A DNA stretch of 64,000 nt, taken from positions 787,101 through 851,100 of the forward strand of contig NC_088883.1 of the NCBI RefSeq assembly GCF_032884065.1, read 5' to 3'. The position numbers and the translations under genes are program-made. Shown here in pieces: positions 46,745 to 57,723 of the stretch (positions are counted from its first letter, which is position 1; every line of letters starts with the position of its first letter). This DNA is from Artemia franciscana (lineage: Eukaryota; Arthropoda; Branchiopoda; Anostraca; Artemiidae). The notes below the pieces were generated by a model that was given only the letters and a program-made list of their open reading frames with translations, ran no database searches and was not told the origin of the DNA.

Positions 46745-48085
46745 TTATTTTCATATAACTTAACGTGTTTTGAATAGATGGAGGAGGACTGTGTGTAGCT
46801 GTATCCTCAGGTGGATTGGTGCTGCGGTGAGTTTTTAGTATTAGTAGTAATTTTAACATGGTTGGCGCTATCCTTCCCATGTAGAATTATGCATTGGCTA
46901 TATTATGGAGTGGGTGATGTGTGATTATGTATTGGAGGTGGAAGAGCGGGGTCTCTCGTGCTTTAGCCTTAAATGAACCCAGCTTAATAATTTAAAGGCA
47001 AATACTTCCTTAAGTGAGTTAAAATATCTCTAAAATACATCTTAGCTAAGGAAAATCGTTTTACGTTTCCTATAAAAAATCCAGAAAAGTAGTGATTCAA
47101 AATGTCTGCTCACCTAACAGTCTCCCTTTTTTTTTATTTATGGTGCTAAATCAGATTAAAGTCAAATTAAGCGTTAGTTTTCTATAATCCTAGGAACATA
47201 GGGAAACTTAATATGTTGGTTTATTTGTACTAGTTTTATTGATTTTGTCTGTTTTAAGTTTCAACTTCACTCTTTACTTTCCTCGGAAAAACTTTGTTTT
47301 TTAAAATTAATCTACTTAGACAGCGAGCAAATGAATAGTACAATACCCGGGGATATTAGAGTAGAGCTTGGTTCAATTATGAGATTGAATATCCTGTGTT
47401 GGGCGTGGGGGTTAGGGGAAATGGAAAGAGGATATGTACTACAGCATTAGTGGGGAATCTGGCTGAAATATCTGTGTGTATACATTTTCCTTCGCCCACC
47501 TGAAAGCTTGTTTATGCTATACAACTGTCGTCTGCAGCAGCTCATTACTGCCAATTCAAGTAAAAGCCCAGCACCAGCACTTAGATTTGTGAGTGTTTAT
47601 TGTTTATAATGTATTGCGTAATTTTTAAATTCACCAAGTTGTGTGTTTGTTAAATAATTACTTTTCTTCACTACGGCTTGAATAGCATCTACTTACAATA
47701 TTACGCCCTCCCCCCTCCCGTCAATAACAACGCCGTAGCAAAGCCCCTGCCCAAAACAGAAGACATTTTTAGAGGGGAAATTCCCGAAGTGGAAGCAAAT
47801 TCTTATTAGTACTTCAACTTTTCATTGATACTGGCTTTGTATGAAAACATCTGCGCGTCAGACTCTGGCCTCTTTCCAACACGAATTCTTTGGTTGGGAA
47901 CATCTTGTTGTAATAATGACTCGCACATTTTGGAAAGTCAGTGAATGTGGAATGTGGAATGATTTCACTTTTTCAGATGTGAGTTTCTGTTTTGTTTTTT
48001 TCTTCAGAGTATTGAAATATGGAATAACGAGTTTTGTGTCGTAGTCAAAAGACTTATATTGGGGGTAATATTTATATTAACGAAC
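46745..48085. other. Unassigned; shares blocks with 49740-49930
   Basis: 46870-46990 (CCATGTAGAATTATGCA, ATTATGGAGTGGGTGATG, then GGGG-rich text and CTTAGCC..TTAAATGAACCCAG) resembles 49790-49915 (CCATGTAGAATTATGCAC, ATTATGGGATTGGCGATTG, ACCTTCATACGATCCCAG). It is a further old repeat downstream of F2 hairpins. No gene recognised; the frame 47841-48044 looks like chance. Confidence 0.4.
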
Positions 48086-48089
48086 TATT

Positions 48090-49256
48090 CAGGTAGCTAA
48101 GAATAAAATTGTCGTAAGGTACGTGTGTTAATTACTAACAAAAACCTTCGAAAACAAATTAAAGTAACCAAGAATTGGAGAGCAACTAGGCCTCCTCCCC
48201 CACCCTTTTTTTTTATCAAAATCGTCCGATATAAACTATGAGAATACAATTTAGCAAAAAAAATAAAATAATATGCAAATTTTGTTTTATTTATTCATGT
48301 GCGGTGAGCCAGAATCAAAACATGCATTAATTCAAAAACGTTCAGAAATTAAATAAAAAAACGGTAAAATTCTAGTTAATTGGCTTCTTGCTATCTCGGA
48401 AAAGGTTAGGTTAGGAAAATGAAACTTTCAGGGATGGGTCTACAGGCTAAAGTATGTCCCGGGAAGATATTTTAAAGTACCCTCCTCCACTCTCTCTCCC
48501 TTTAGAGGGCCCTGAAATTTTCCCACATGACAGGTCTATATCTATTGAAATTTTGACAAAACAACATTTTACCTTAATTTTCAGTTACTAGTTGCTTTTT
48601 CTCCGCCTTTAGTTCTGAAAATGCAATTCCTGTTATTTGACTAGAATTTTGAGCCACTTCAATGTTTTCTTTCAAAATTTAGGAAATGTATTGGCATATC
48701 TTTAAAACCTTATAAAATGGAATTGAGCTAAATTATGAACCTGAAAACAATTTGGGTGTACTTCAATTAAGCAGAAGATCTATTTTGCAAGGTTTCATAT
48801 TTATAACACACATATTTTTAAAGGTCATCAAATGTCAGGACCCTCTAGAGGGAGAAAGAGTAGAGGTAGTTGCTTCAAAATACCTTCCCAGGACATACTT
48901 TAGTTTGTAGATTCATCCCTGAAAGTTTCATTTTCGTACCCTGAACCCTTTCTGAGATAGCAAGAAGTCAATTAACTAGAATTTTACCAAAAAAACAAGT
49001 TTTTTTTAACTGCAAGTAAGGACAATAAAACTTAAAACGAACAGAAATTATTCCGTATATGAAAGGGGTTGTCCCCTCCTCAACACCTCGCTCTTTACAC
49101 TAAAGTTTTTTATTGTTTTAAAAAGTAGAGTTGTGAGAAAGAGTCAAATTTTATTGTTCAGAGCAAGGCGTTGAAGAGGGGACAACCCCTTTCATATTCG
49201 GAACAATTTTTGTTCGTTTTAAGTTTTAATGTCGCATCCTACTTGCAGTTAAAAAA
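48090..49256 (-). mobile_element. R1 partial copy split by a MITE
   Basis: Minus orientation. 48090-48362 holds the AT-rich R1 middle (GCAACTAGGCCTCCTCC, GTGCGGTGAGCC, CGTTCAGAAATTAAATAAAA) and 48989-49256 the F1 hairpin. They are separated by the MITE at 48363-48988, with the 8-bp AAAAAAAC repeated on each side. Removing the MITE and one repeat restores the normal R1 junction. The R1 tail side is missing. Confidence 0.85.
48363..48988. mobile_element. MITE, 626 bp, long TIRs, 8-bp TSD
   Basis: Left end GGTAAAATTCTAGTTAATTG and right end its complement, with inverted similarity extending about 170 bp or more (CTTCTTGCTATCTC, ATGAAACTTTCAGGGATG, CTAAAGTATGTCC, TAGAGGG). TSD AAAAAAAC at 48355-48362 and 48989-48996. 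No transposase. Terminal GG and an 8-bp TSD leave several superfamilies open (for example Merlin-like or hAT-like); long TIRs would also suit MULEs, which normally make 9 bp. Confidence 0.9.
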
Positions 49257-49735
49257 AAATTGGAAGTGTACATATATTTTTCGGGTAGGGTTGGGGGTGG
49301 AGGCTTCGTGGGAGGATCTTTCCATCAAGTGATTTTTGTGGGGAAAAGGAATTCTTCACGGAGAGGGGGACAGTTTTCTTGGCATAAATAAACGACCAAA
49401 AATTAAATATAAAATAGCAAGTCTTTTCAACTGAAATTAAGGAGTAACATTAAAACTTAATCAAAATGAAATTATCGCGTATATGAGGAGAGCTGCCCCC
49501 TACTCAATGCGCTCTTTACACTAATTGTTTTTAGAACTTTTGAAAAAGTTTATTATTCTAGTAAATGAAGTCATTCTTATATAATGGAACAAAACATCAA
49601 CTTTTAGCGCAAAGAAAAGTATTGAGGAGGCGGCAACTCTATTCATATGCAGAATAGCTTCTGTTCGTTTTAAGGTTTTATGCTACTCCGTACTTTCAGT
49701 TTAAAAATCTTGTTTTTTTTTTTGTTTTGTTTTTT
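49257..49735 (-). repeat. R1-like C-rich block and F2-type hairpin
   Basis: 49260-49380 resembles the R1 block around CTTCCCCCATGA in reverse (GGAGGATCTTTCCATC). 49400-49715 is a degenerate hairpin with GTAACATTAAAACTTAATC on the left and GTTCGTTTTAAGGTTTTATG on the right. Confidence 0.55.
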
Positions 49736-49951
49736 CATCTACCTGGACATATTTTGTTATGAAGTTTAATATGGAGGGTACAGTCTATTCCATGTAGAAT
49801 TATGCACATATTATGGGATTGGCGATTGGACTTGCTAGAAGGAATTGGGCGTGGGAATTGGAGTGTAGGGGGAATTCCTGGTGCTTAACCTTCATACGAT
49901 CCCAGTTTGATGGTTTACTATCATTTTATAATACTTGAATTCCTTTTATAG

Positions 49952-50057
49952 CTTCAAAAGTTTGTCATCCTACCATTTAAGCATCCATGCAAAGGATCAA
50001 AGGAAGGGCAAGTCGTTCCCAAGTGTCCTCGGAAGGGGTCTTGCGAGTGATTGACAG
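49952..50057 (+). CDS. Weak candidate exon
   Basis: TTCCTTTTATAG (acceptor, AG at 49950-49951) and ACAGGTAATT (donor, GT at 50058) bracket 106 bp. One frame is open for 34 codons (FKSLSSYHLSIHAKDQ then RKGKSFPSVLGRGLASD) but reaches TGA one codon before the donor. Splice sites look good, coding support is poor. No family recognised. Confidence 0.2.
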
Positions 50058-50543
50058 GTAATTAGAACTCCTTTTTTATTGCTACTTTAGGCGATTTTGA
50101 GCTGATTTTTTTTTTATGACTCTCGAGTTAAAAAGGAAAAAAATGTTGGTTTCACTTTTTCTGTATAAGCTTTACATACTGTGGAAAAAAAGAAATTAAG
50201 TTATTTTAGTTTGTTGAATAAAAATTTAGGGGATGGGAAATGACAGTATATTTTTTTTTAGTTCATCCTGCCAGTATTAAAAAAAAATGTTGGCTGCAAA
50301 ATTGTTATATTTTTATTTTTAATGGTGCAAAAAATTATTTTTAATTTTCAACATTTTTCTTGCTAGAAGGTATGAAGTTGGCTCCAGAGGGTAGACTTTT
50401 GGATGTGTAGATCTTATAATCTACAACCATTACAGCAAATTTCTGATGTCTATCACAAATAGTTTGAAAGCAAAATCAGAAAAATACAATTTTAAAATGT
50501 GCTTGCATTTTATTTTATTTTACCCCTGCTTTCGGCTTAATAG

Positions 50544-52448
50544 CGTTGTTCATCAGCCAATAGAAAAAAGGCGGGATTCTTTCAAACAGTTCGTGGTAAC
50601 GAACTGTAGTAAGGAGCGACCCGGCTCAATAGTAACCAAAACTCTAAAAAATTGAATTTTGATATCAATAGCTACATCAAAAGAATCGCATTTTAATGCT
50701 GATTTTAAATATATAAGTTTCATCAAGTTTAGTCTTACCCATCAAAAGTTACGAGCCTGAGAAAATTTGCCTTATTTAAGAAAATAGGGAGAAACACCCC
50801 CTAAAAGTCGTAGGATCTTAACGAAAATGACACCATCAGATTCAGCGTATCAGAGAACCCTACAATTGAAGTTTCAAGCTCCTATCTACAAAAATGTGGA
50901 ATTTTGTATTTTTTGCCAGAAGACAAATCACGGGTGCGTGTTTATTTGTTTGTTTGTTTTTTTTTGTTTTTTTTCCCCAGGGGTCATCGTATCGACCAAG
51001 TGGTCCTAGAATGTCGCAAGAGGGCTCATTCTAAGGGAAATGAAAAGTTCTAGTGCCCTTTTTAAGTGACCAAAAAATTGGAGGGCATCTAGGCCCCCTC
51101 CCACGCTCATTTTTTTCCCAAAGTCAACGGATCAAAATTTTGAGATAGCCATTTTGTTCGGCATAGTCGAAAACCATAATAACTATGTCTTTGGGGATGA
51201 CTTACTCCCCCACAATCCCTGGGGGAGGGGCTGCAAGTTACAAACTTTGACCAGTGTTTACATATAGTAATGGTTATTGGGAAATGCACAGACGTTTTCA
51301 GGGGGATTTTATTTTGTTTGGGGGTGGGGCTGAGGAGAGGGGGCTATGTTGGAGGATCTTTCCTTGGAGGAATCTGTTATGGGGGAAGAAAAATTCAATG
51401 AAAAGGGCGCAGGGTTCTCTAGCATTACTATAAGAAAACAATGAAAAATAAACATGAAAACTTTTTTTTCAAATGAAAGGAAGAAGTAGCATTGAAACTT
51501 AAAACGAACAGAGATAATTACGCATATGAGGGGCTCTAAAAATACTTTAGCATAAAGAGCGAGGTATTTAGGAGGAGATAAATACCTTGCTCTTTATGCT
51601 AAAGTATTTTTAGTAATTTCAACTATTTATTCTACGGCCTTTCTGATTCAGGGGTCATTCTTAAAGAATTGGGACAAAACTTACGATTTAGTGTAAAGAG
51701 CGAGGTATTAACGAGGGTACAAACCCCCTCGTATACGTAATAAAAATATAAGGCTATGAAAGTTTGTTACGTAAGTTAATTCTTAGGTTACGTGTATTTT
51801 TTACTAATAAAAACGTTCATTAAAAATTAAAAGTTCTAGTTGTCTTTTTAAGTAACCGAAAAATTGGAGGGCAACTAGGCCTCCTTCTCAACCCCTTATT
51901 TCTCAAAATCGTCTGATCAAAACTAAGAGAAAGCCATTTAGCCAAAAAAAGAATTAATATACAAGTTTCATTTTAATAATTTATGTGCAGAGAGCCAAAA
52001 CCAAACATGCATTAATTCAAAAACGTTCAGAAATTAAATAAAAAAAAAACTAATTTTTTTAGCTGTAAGTAAGGAGCGACATTAAAACTTAAAACGAACA
52101 GAAATTACTCCGTATATGAAATGGGTTGTCCCCTCCGCAATCCCTCGCTCTTTACGCTGAAGTTTGACTCTTTGCCACAATTCTACTTTTTAAAACAATT
52201 AAAAGCTTTAGCGTAAAGAGCGAGGGATTGCGGAGGGGACAACCCATTTCATATACGGAGTAATTTCTGTTCGTTTTAAGTTTTAATGTCGCTCCTTACT
52301 TACAGCTAAAAAAATTAGTTTTTTTTTTATTTAATTTCCCCAAGGCTCGATTGAAACTGTCAACTTGTTGACAAGACATTTGAGCTATGAGAAAGAAAAC
52401 TATCAACAAAAGGTGGCTGAGTTTAAAATACCGGTAATTGAAAATTAA
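50544..52448 (+). pseudogene. Candidate coding segment split by R1 copy 10
   Basis: A pyrimidine-rich acceptor (TTACCCCTGCTTTCGGCTTAATAG) precedes 50544. After removal of R1 copy 10 and one TTTC repeat, a frame reads SSANRKKAGFFPQGSIETVN, LLTRHLSYEKENYQQKVAEF and KIPVIEN with TAA at 52446. The second part (from 52339) is the more coding-like. Family unknown. It may be an old exon destroyed by the insertion, or chance. Confidence 0.3.
50584..52334 (-). mobile_element. R1 repeat copy 10 (1751 bp), TSD GAAA
   Basis: Minus orientation; on plus, TTTC at 50580-50583 and 52335-52338 flanks the element, whose ends are AAACAG (3' end) and ATTTAA (5' end). F1 arms (about 52088-52160 and 52206-52280) carry the same CCGCAATCCC variant as copy 4 and the same reversed loop. 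The extra hairpin around TAAAGAGCGAGGTATTTAGG at 51535-51610 is also shared. Copies 4 and 10 are thus sister insertions at two sites. Confidence 0.9.
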
Positions 52449-53039
52449 ATATACAAGTTTCAAGCTTTCTTCTCCAAAAGCTTGTAAAATTGCTTCCGAT
52501 GGGTTACAAGTTCTGCATGTTCATGATTTGGAAGGACATTAACTTTTCGTCTAAGAGATATTAAACAGATGAGAATTTTTTTGGTGGGGAGGGGTGCTGG
52601 ATGTGGGATTTTATTTCAGACAGGGAACACCTTTTATAAAAGGCTGATAACACGCAGAAGTTATTCATGATTTTCTATCATAGGAAAAATAGCATTGGAC
52701 ACAAATTAAGATGATTAACCTTAAAAGAAATAGATGTAAGGCAACTTAAAAATAATGTATTTCTTTTTCTAGCAGTTAATTATTGATGTGAGCTATATAT
52801 CATATAGGTATGTAACAATAATAGATATTTGTGCAAAATTTACTCAGGGATGTAATTTGCCATGGGATAGGGGGGGGGGAGGAACTGTCCACTCCCGTAC
52901 CCTAGTTTGTCCCCCAGCCGAAATTAGTGAGTACTTTTCTGTTATAGCGACTATGTATATAGAAGCTAAGTAGAACCGGTTTCTTCGTTAGTTTTTTCGG
53001 CTTAGCGTCAGACAAACTAAGACAAGTGACAGAATAGAA

Positions 53040-53214
53040 GGGAAATATATAATTTGTGCTATCTATTTGCCCATTATGGGGTTGGGGCAGAATTTTTTAA
53101 TAGTGTGAAGTTAGAAAACAATTCTCACTGCGTAATATGCAGAATAATTGTACCTAACATATTTTGGATGCACACCCGCTATACTTTACCCCCATACTTT
53201 ACACCCATTACAAA
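53040..53214 (+). repeat. R3-type repeat piece
   Basis: GAAGTTAGAAAACAATTCTC, AATATGCAGAATAATTGTACC and ATGCACACCCGCTATACTTTA match 57310-57360 and, in reverse, 57590-57640. The LINE fragment starts directly after it. Confidence 0.55.
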
Positions 53215-53430
53215 CAGTGATATTCATGAATATGATACGAGGAATAGTGATAAATTGGCGATTGAGCTTAAGAGTTGCACAAGATCAGGATTTCGATTAC
53301 AGTTATCTTGGAACTGCAGTCTGGAATTCTCTACCAGTGAGTATCAGGGTGGCTAAGCATCTTCTAGACTTTAAGAGAAAGTTAAAAGATTATTTAATAA
53401 AGAATGATTGAATTTGTATTTATTTATGAG
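53215..53430 (+). mobile_element. LINE RT C-terminal fragment
   Basis: Two overlapping frames give HEYDTRNSDKLA and then DYSYLGTAVWNSLPVSIRVA, LLDFKRKLKDYLI. The pattern (NTRxSxxL ... GxxLWNxLPxxIR ... FKxxLKxxL) marks the end of many Jockey/I-type LINE proteins. A frameshift near 53280 separates them. TTTATTTATGAGG follows. Confidence 0.75.
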
Positions 53431-53559
53431 GAGATAGGAGGTGGTAGGGAGGCCTGGTTGGTCGCGGGTGGTAAGGAGGAGCAGGTGGATGGGTGGTACT
53501 GAGGGAGTAGGATTGTTGGAATTTTGTTATTTATGGGGGGATATTGTGAAGGAGATTGA

Positions 53560-53604
<45 letters not shown>

Positions 53605-54846
53605 ATTTATTACTTTATTTTTTGGTGTGTTTAGAAAATGGTTAATATTTATTACTGCACGCCAACAAAAACACAATGTTTTTCCATCAGTGCAGTAGAT
53701 ATGTAATGTAAATAGTTTTTTAATAATAAAGTATCATATCCCCCTGAATGAGCAAATATATAGCTCAAATTCGTTTCTGAAGTATTATATTTTATCATGT
53801 GTTGTGATATTTTATTAGGATTAGTCAGAGAAACGGGTTTCCGTATAGATATGCGCTATAACAGACAAGTACCATTTAGTTTCTTAAAAAATCATGTCAA
53901 AATTAAGACAAACCTGCCGAATTCAAGCATCCAGAGAAACATGTCATAGTTTTCTTTAGTATATTTTTGCCATTATGGTACTATATGGCTCATTTTTCAT
54001 TTTTCACTGTCATTTTTATTTGATTAGGGAAAATTAGCTACAACTTCACCCCAATTTTGGTTTCAGATGGGCTACTTATAAACAAAGAATATACAACTAT
54101 TTAACTCGTTATTCTCTCGGGACGTCATTTGTGGGAGAGGCATATGTCCCATAAATTATTGCATACTTTTGGTGTTTTCATTGAAAGAAATGAAAAAAGC
54201 CTCCCTTCTATATTTAGAAAGATTGCGCTTTGGTAAATTTGGAAACCGATTCTTTACTTACATAGGGGCAAGGTGAACTTTACCTAATGCCTTTTAAGGA
54301 TATTTCCATATATTTTATCATCTCAATTGCAAATCCTCCCCCCCCCTTATTTATGTCAGTATATTGCCTATCTTCTTCATAATATTCAATCTTCTTCTTA
54401 ATGTTTTATCACTATAAACGTCCTTATGAAATTTCAAATGAGTTCTATCTTTTTTGTGTTTTTATTTATTGCCCCTCCTGTATATCTGGATGCGGAGTTG
54501 GATGTTGTTATTTTAAGGTTTTAGTTAACTTGTGACATTAAATAAACAAATATATAAAATCAAAATTTAATGAAGCTTCAAAATATGAAACCTCCTCTTT
54601 TAGAATAACTGAAGAAAAACGTTCTGTTTTTTTTATTATAAGATTCTTTAGAAATGACTGTGCCACCTGGAAATGGGAATGTCAAAATTTTTTCTCAGTA
54701 GTATTTTGGCCCACTTCCAGACCAGTTTGCTGTGTCGCAATCTCTTTCGTGTTTTATTCATTAGTTTTTGGTAGAAAAACATGCATATTTCAACACCAAT
54801 TATTCTGACAATATAATGATAATTGAGAAGGCAGTTCCTTGAAAGA
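53431..54846. other. Unassigned, with poly(T) tract 53562-53600
   Basis: G-rich sequence at 53430-53520, a 39-base T run, and R3-like text (AGAGAAACGGGTTTCC, CGCTATAACAGACAAGTACC) near 53828-53875. No gene accepted. Confidence 0.4.
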
Positions 54847-56149
54847 TTAAATAAAAAAAATCAAGTTCTTTGACTGAAAGTAAGTAGCGACATTAAAACT
54901 TAAAACGAACAGAAATTACCCCGTATATGAAAGGGGCTGTTCCCTCCTCAACGCCTCGCTCTTTATGCTAAAGTTTGACTCTTTCTCTCAACTCTACTTT
55001 TTAAAACAGTAAAAACATTAGCGTAAAGAGCAGGGTATTGAGGAGGGAACAGGCCTTTTCATATACGGGATAATTTATGTTAGTTTTAAGTTTAAATGTC
55101 GCTCCTTACTTTCAGTAAAAAAAACTTTTTTTTTATTTAATTTCTGAACGTTTTTGAGTTAATCCATGTTTTGATTTCGGCTCTCCACAGACGAATAGTT
55201 AAAATGAAATTTACGTAATTGTTTTTTTTTGGCTAAATGGCTTTCTCATAGTTTTGATCAAACGATTTTGAGAAAAAAGAAGCGGAGAAGGAGGCCCAGT
55301 CGCTTCCTTTTGGGTACTTAAAAATGGAACTAGAACTTTTAGTTTTTAACTAACGTTGTCATTAGTAAAAGATATACGTAACTTCCGAATTAGCTGATTT
55401 AACGAACTTCTATATTAATATGTTTTTATTATGTATATGAGGGGGTTCGCACTCTCGTCAATCCCTCGCTCTTTACACTAAAGCTTAAATTTTGTCCTAA
55501 TTCCTTAAGAATGACCTCTGAATCACAAAGGCCGTAGAATAAATAGTTGAAACTACTAAAAATACATTAGCGTAAAGAGTGAGGTATTAGGAGGAGGTGA
55601 ACCCCTTATAAGAGTAATATTTTCTGTTCGTTTTAAGTTTTAATGCTGCTCCTTACTTTCAGTTGAAAACTTTTTCATATTTATTTTTTCATTGTTTTTT
55701 TTTTAATAATGCTAGAAAATGCTGCGCCCCTTTCATAAAAATTTTCTTCCCCCATGAGAAATTCCTCCATGGAAAGTTTCCCCCACATAACCTCCTCTTC
55801 TCAACCCCTCTTCCCAACCAAAAATCCTCCTGAAAACGTCTGTATACTTCCCAATAACCATTACTATATGCAAACACTGGTCAAAGTTTGAAACTTGCAG
55901 CCCCTCCCATGGGGACTCTGGGGGAGTAAGCCGTCCCCAAAGACATAGTTATAAGGCTTTTTGACTATGCTGAATATAATGGCTATCTCAGAATTTCGAT
56001 CCGACGACATTGGGAAAAAATGAGCGTGGCAGGGGGCCTAGGCTCCAATTTTTTTGGTCACTTAAAAAGGGCACTGGAACTTTTCATATCCGTTTGAAAG
56101 AGCCCTCTCGCGAAATTCTAGGACCACTAGGTCGATACAATCACCCCTG

Positions 56150-56213
<64 letters not shown>

Positions 56214-56568
56214 ACGCATCCGTGATCTGTCTTCTGGCAAAAAATGCAAAATTCCACATTTTTGTAGATGGGAGCTTGAAACTTGCTCAACATGGTTCTC
56301 TGATATGCTGAATCTGATGGTGTAATTTTTGTTAAGATTCTATGACTTTTGAGGGGTTTTCCCCCTATTTTCTAAAATAAGGTAAATTTTTTCAGACTCG
56401 TAACTTTGGATGGGTAAGACTAAACTTGATGAAACTTATATATTTAAAATGGGCATTAAAATGCAATTCTTATGATGTAACTATTGGTATCAAAATTCCG
56501 GTTTTTAGAGTTTTGGTTACTATTGAGCCGGGTCGCTCCTTACTACAGTTCGTTACCACGAACTGTTT
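54847..56568 (+). mobile_element. R1 repeat copy 11 (1722 bp)
   Basis: TTAAAT at 54847; F1 54860-55130; F2 about 55435-55680; C-rich block 55720-55830; poly(A) tract of about 62 bases at 56149-56211; tail; CTGTTT at 56568. The right flank is GAAAATC and the left TTGAAAGA, so GAAA occurs on both sides but is offset by GA on the left. Confidence 0.87.
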
Positions 56569-57235
56569 GAAAATCAAATAGGTTTGACCAGGCTACCGAA
56601 GAACTCATTTTAGTTTTACAATAAAGCTATTAAAGTTAAGTTGGAAAATCTAATATAACAAAAACAGTAAAAAAAAAAATTGGAGTCGTTCCCGTAATTT
56701 TAGGATCAATAGTGGGTTATACAAAATAATGCTGTTTTATTCATGAGTAGGACAGAGGAGACCAAATTGGACAAATATATGTGTTTGAAAAGCAGATTTT
56801 AAAGATATAAAATTTCTCGAGAATAAAAAATAAAAATTTTGGAATTAGTGCACCCTGATCGCAAGAGCCATTTAGACAAGAGCGATGATGACTTAATACA
56901 TATAAGACAAGAATTTCCAGAAACGTCCGAAAGTTTGAAATAACATTATTTTTAGTTTTTCGTACGATTTATTTGCAATATAAAAATCAAACAGGTTCAA
57001 CCAGGCTACCGAAGTATTTGTTTATATATGTGTTGGTATATGTAATCAAAAGAGAGATTTGAGCACTCCAAAAAACGGCGGAAGATATATTAGGTGTTTT
57101 TCCAAGAAATTGAAAGATGACAGATTACCAAAGATGGTCCTTGTGGGCCTACCATCAAGGGCTAAACAAGAAGCTAGTCGTCCTTAAATTAGCCAGGAGG
57201 TTATAAGGAAAAATACTATGAAAATTAAAAAGTAC
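56569..57235. other. No recognised feature
   Basis: AT-rich. The phrase CAGGTTYRACCAGGCTACCGAAG occurs at about 56578-56602 and 56993-57016, a 415-bp-spaced direct repeat. Confidence 0.4.
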
Positions 57236-57239
57236 TTAT

Positions 57240-57720
57240 GTCTTATAGCCACGAGACCCAAGAAGTGAAGTTGGGTTAATTAAAATGAAACGGTATTTAC
57301 TTCATAAAATGCAGAATAATTGCTGTTAAAACATTTTGTATGCAGACCCACAATGCTTTACCCAAAAACCCGTCCACTAATTTGCGATTGTTTCCAGGTA
57401 TTCTCGCAATGCATCTCTGATATGAACTCCTTTACCTGTAAATTGAATCTACTGTGACGAAACAAAAACTGGAAAAACAAGTTACGGGTGGGAAAACGCA
57501 TTGAGAATATATAATTTGGTGTATAAATTTGCACATCACGGGGGGGGGGTTAAAGTATAGCGTGACTGCATGAAAAGTGTGTTAGCTACAATTATTCTGC
57601 ATATTATGAAGTAGAATTGTTTTCTAACTTCCCGCTGTCCAAATACTTTACTTTCCCTCCTAGTGTACAAATATGTGTACATTAGTACAATTATATCACA
57701 AATCATATCAGTCCAATGTG
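57240..57720 (+). repeat. R3 dispersed repeat, longer copy
   Basis: CCCAAGAAGTGAAGTTGGG, ATGCAGAATAATTGC (57310) and its inverted partner ACAATTATTCTGCATATTATG (57588), a G run at 57540-57548, and CCTCCTAGTGTACAAATATG. The inverted pair may be part of the element or a second copy in opposite orientation. Confidence 0.55.
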
Positions 57721-57723
57721 CTA

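Noticed and set aside
54067-54150. Possible exon after GGTTTCAG (frame WATYKQRIYNYLTRYSLG)
   Set aside because: The acceptor is fair but no donor was found before the stop and the protein is not recognised; too weak.
56062-56259. Poly-Phe frame on the minus strand
   Set aside because: It is the poly(A) tract of R1 copy 11 read in reverse.
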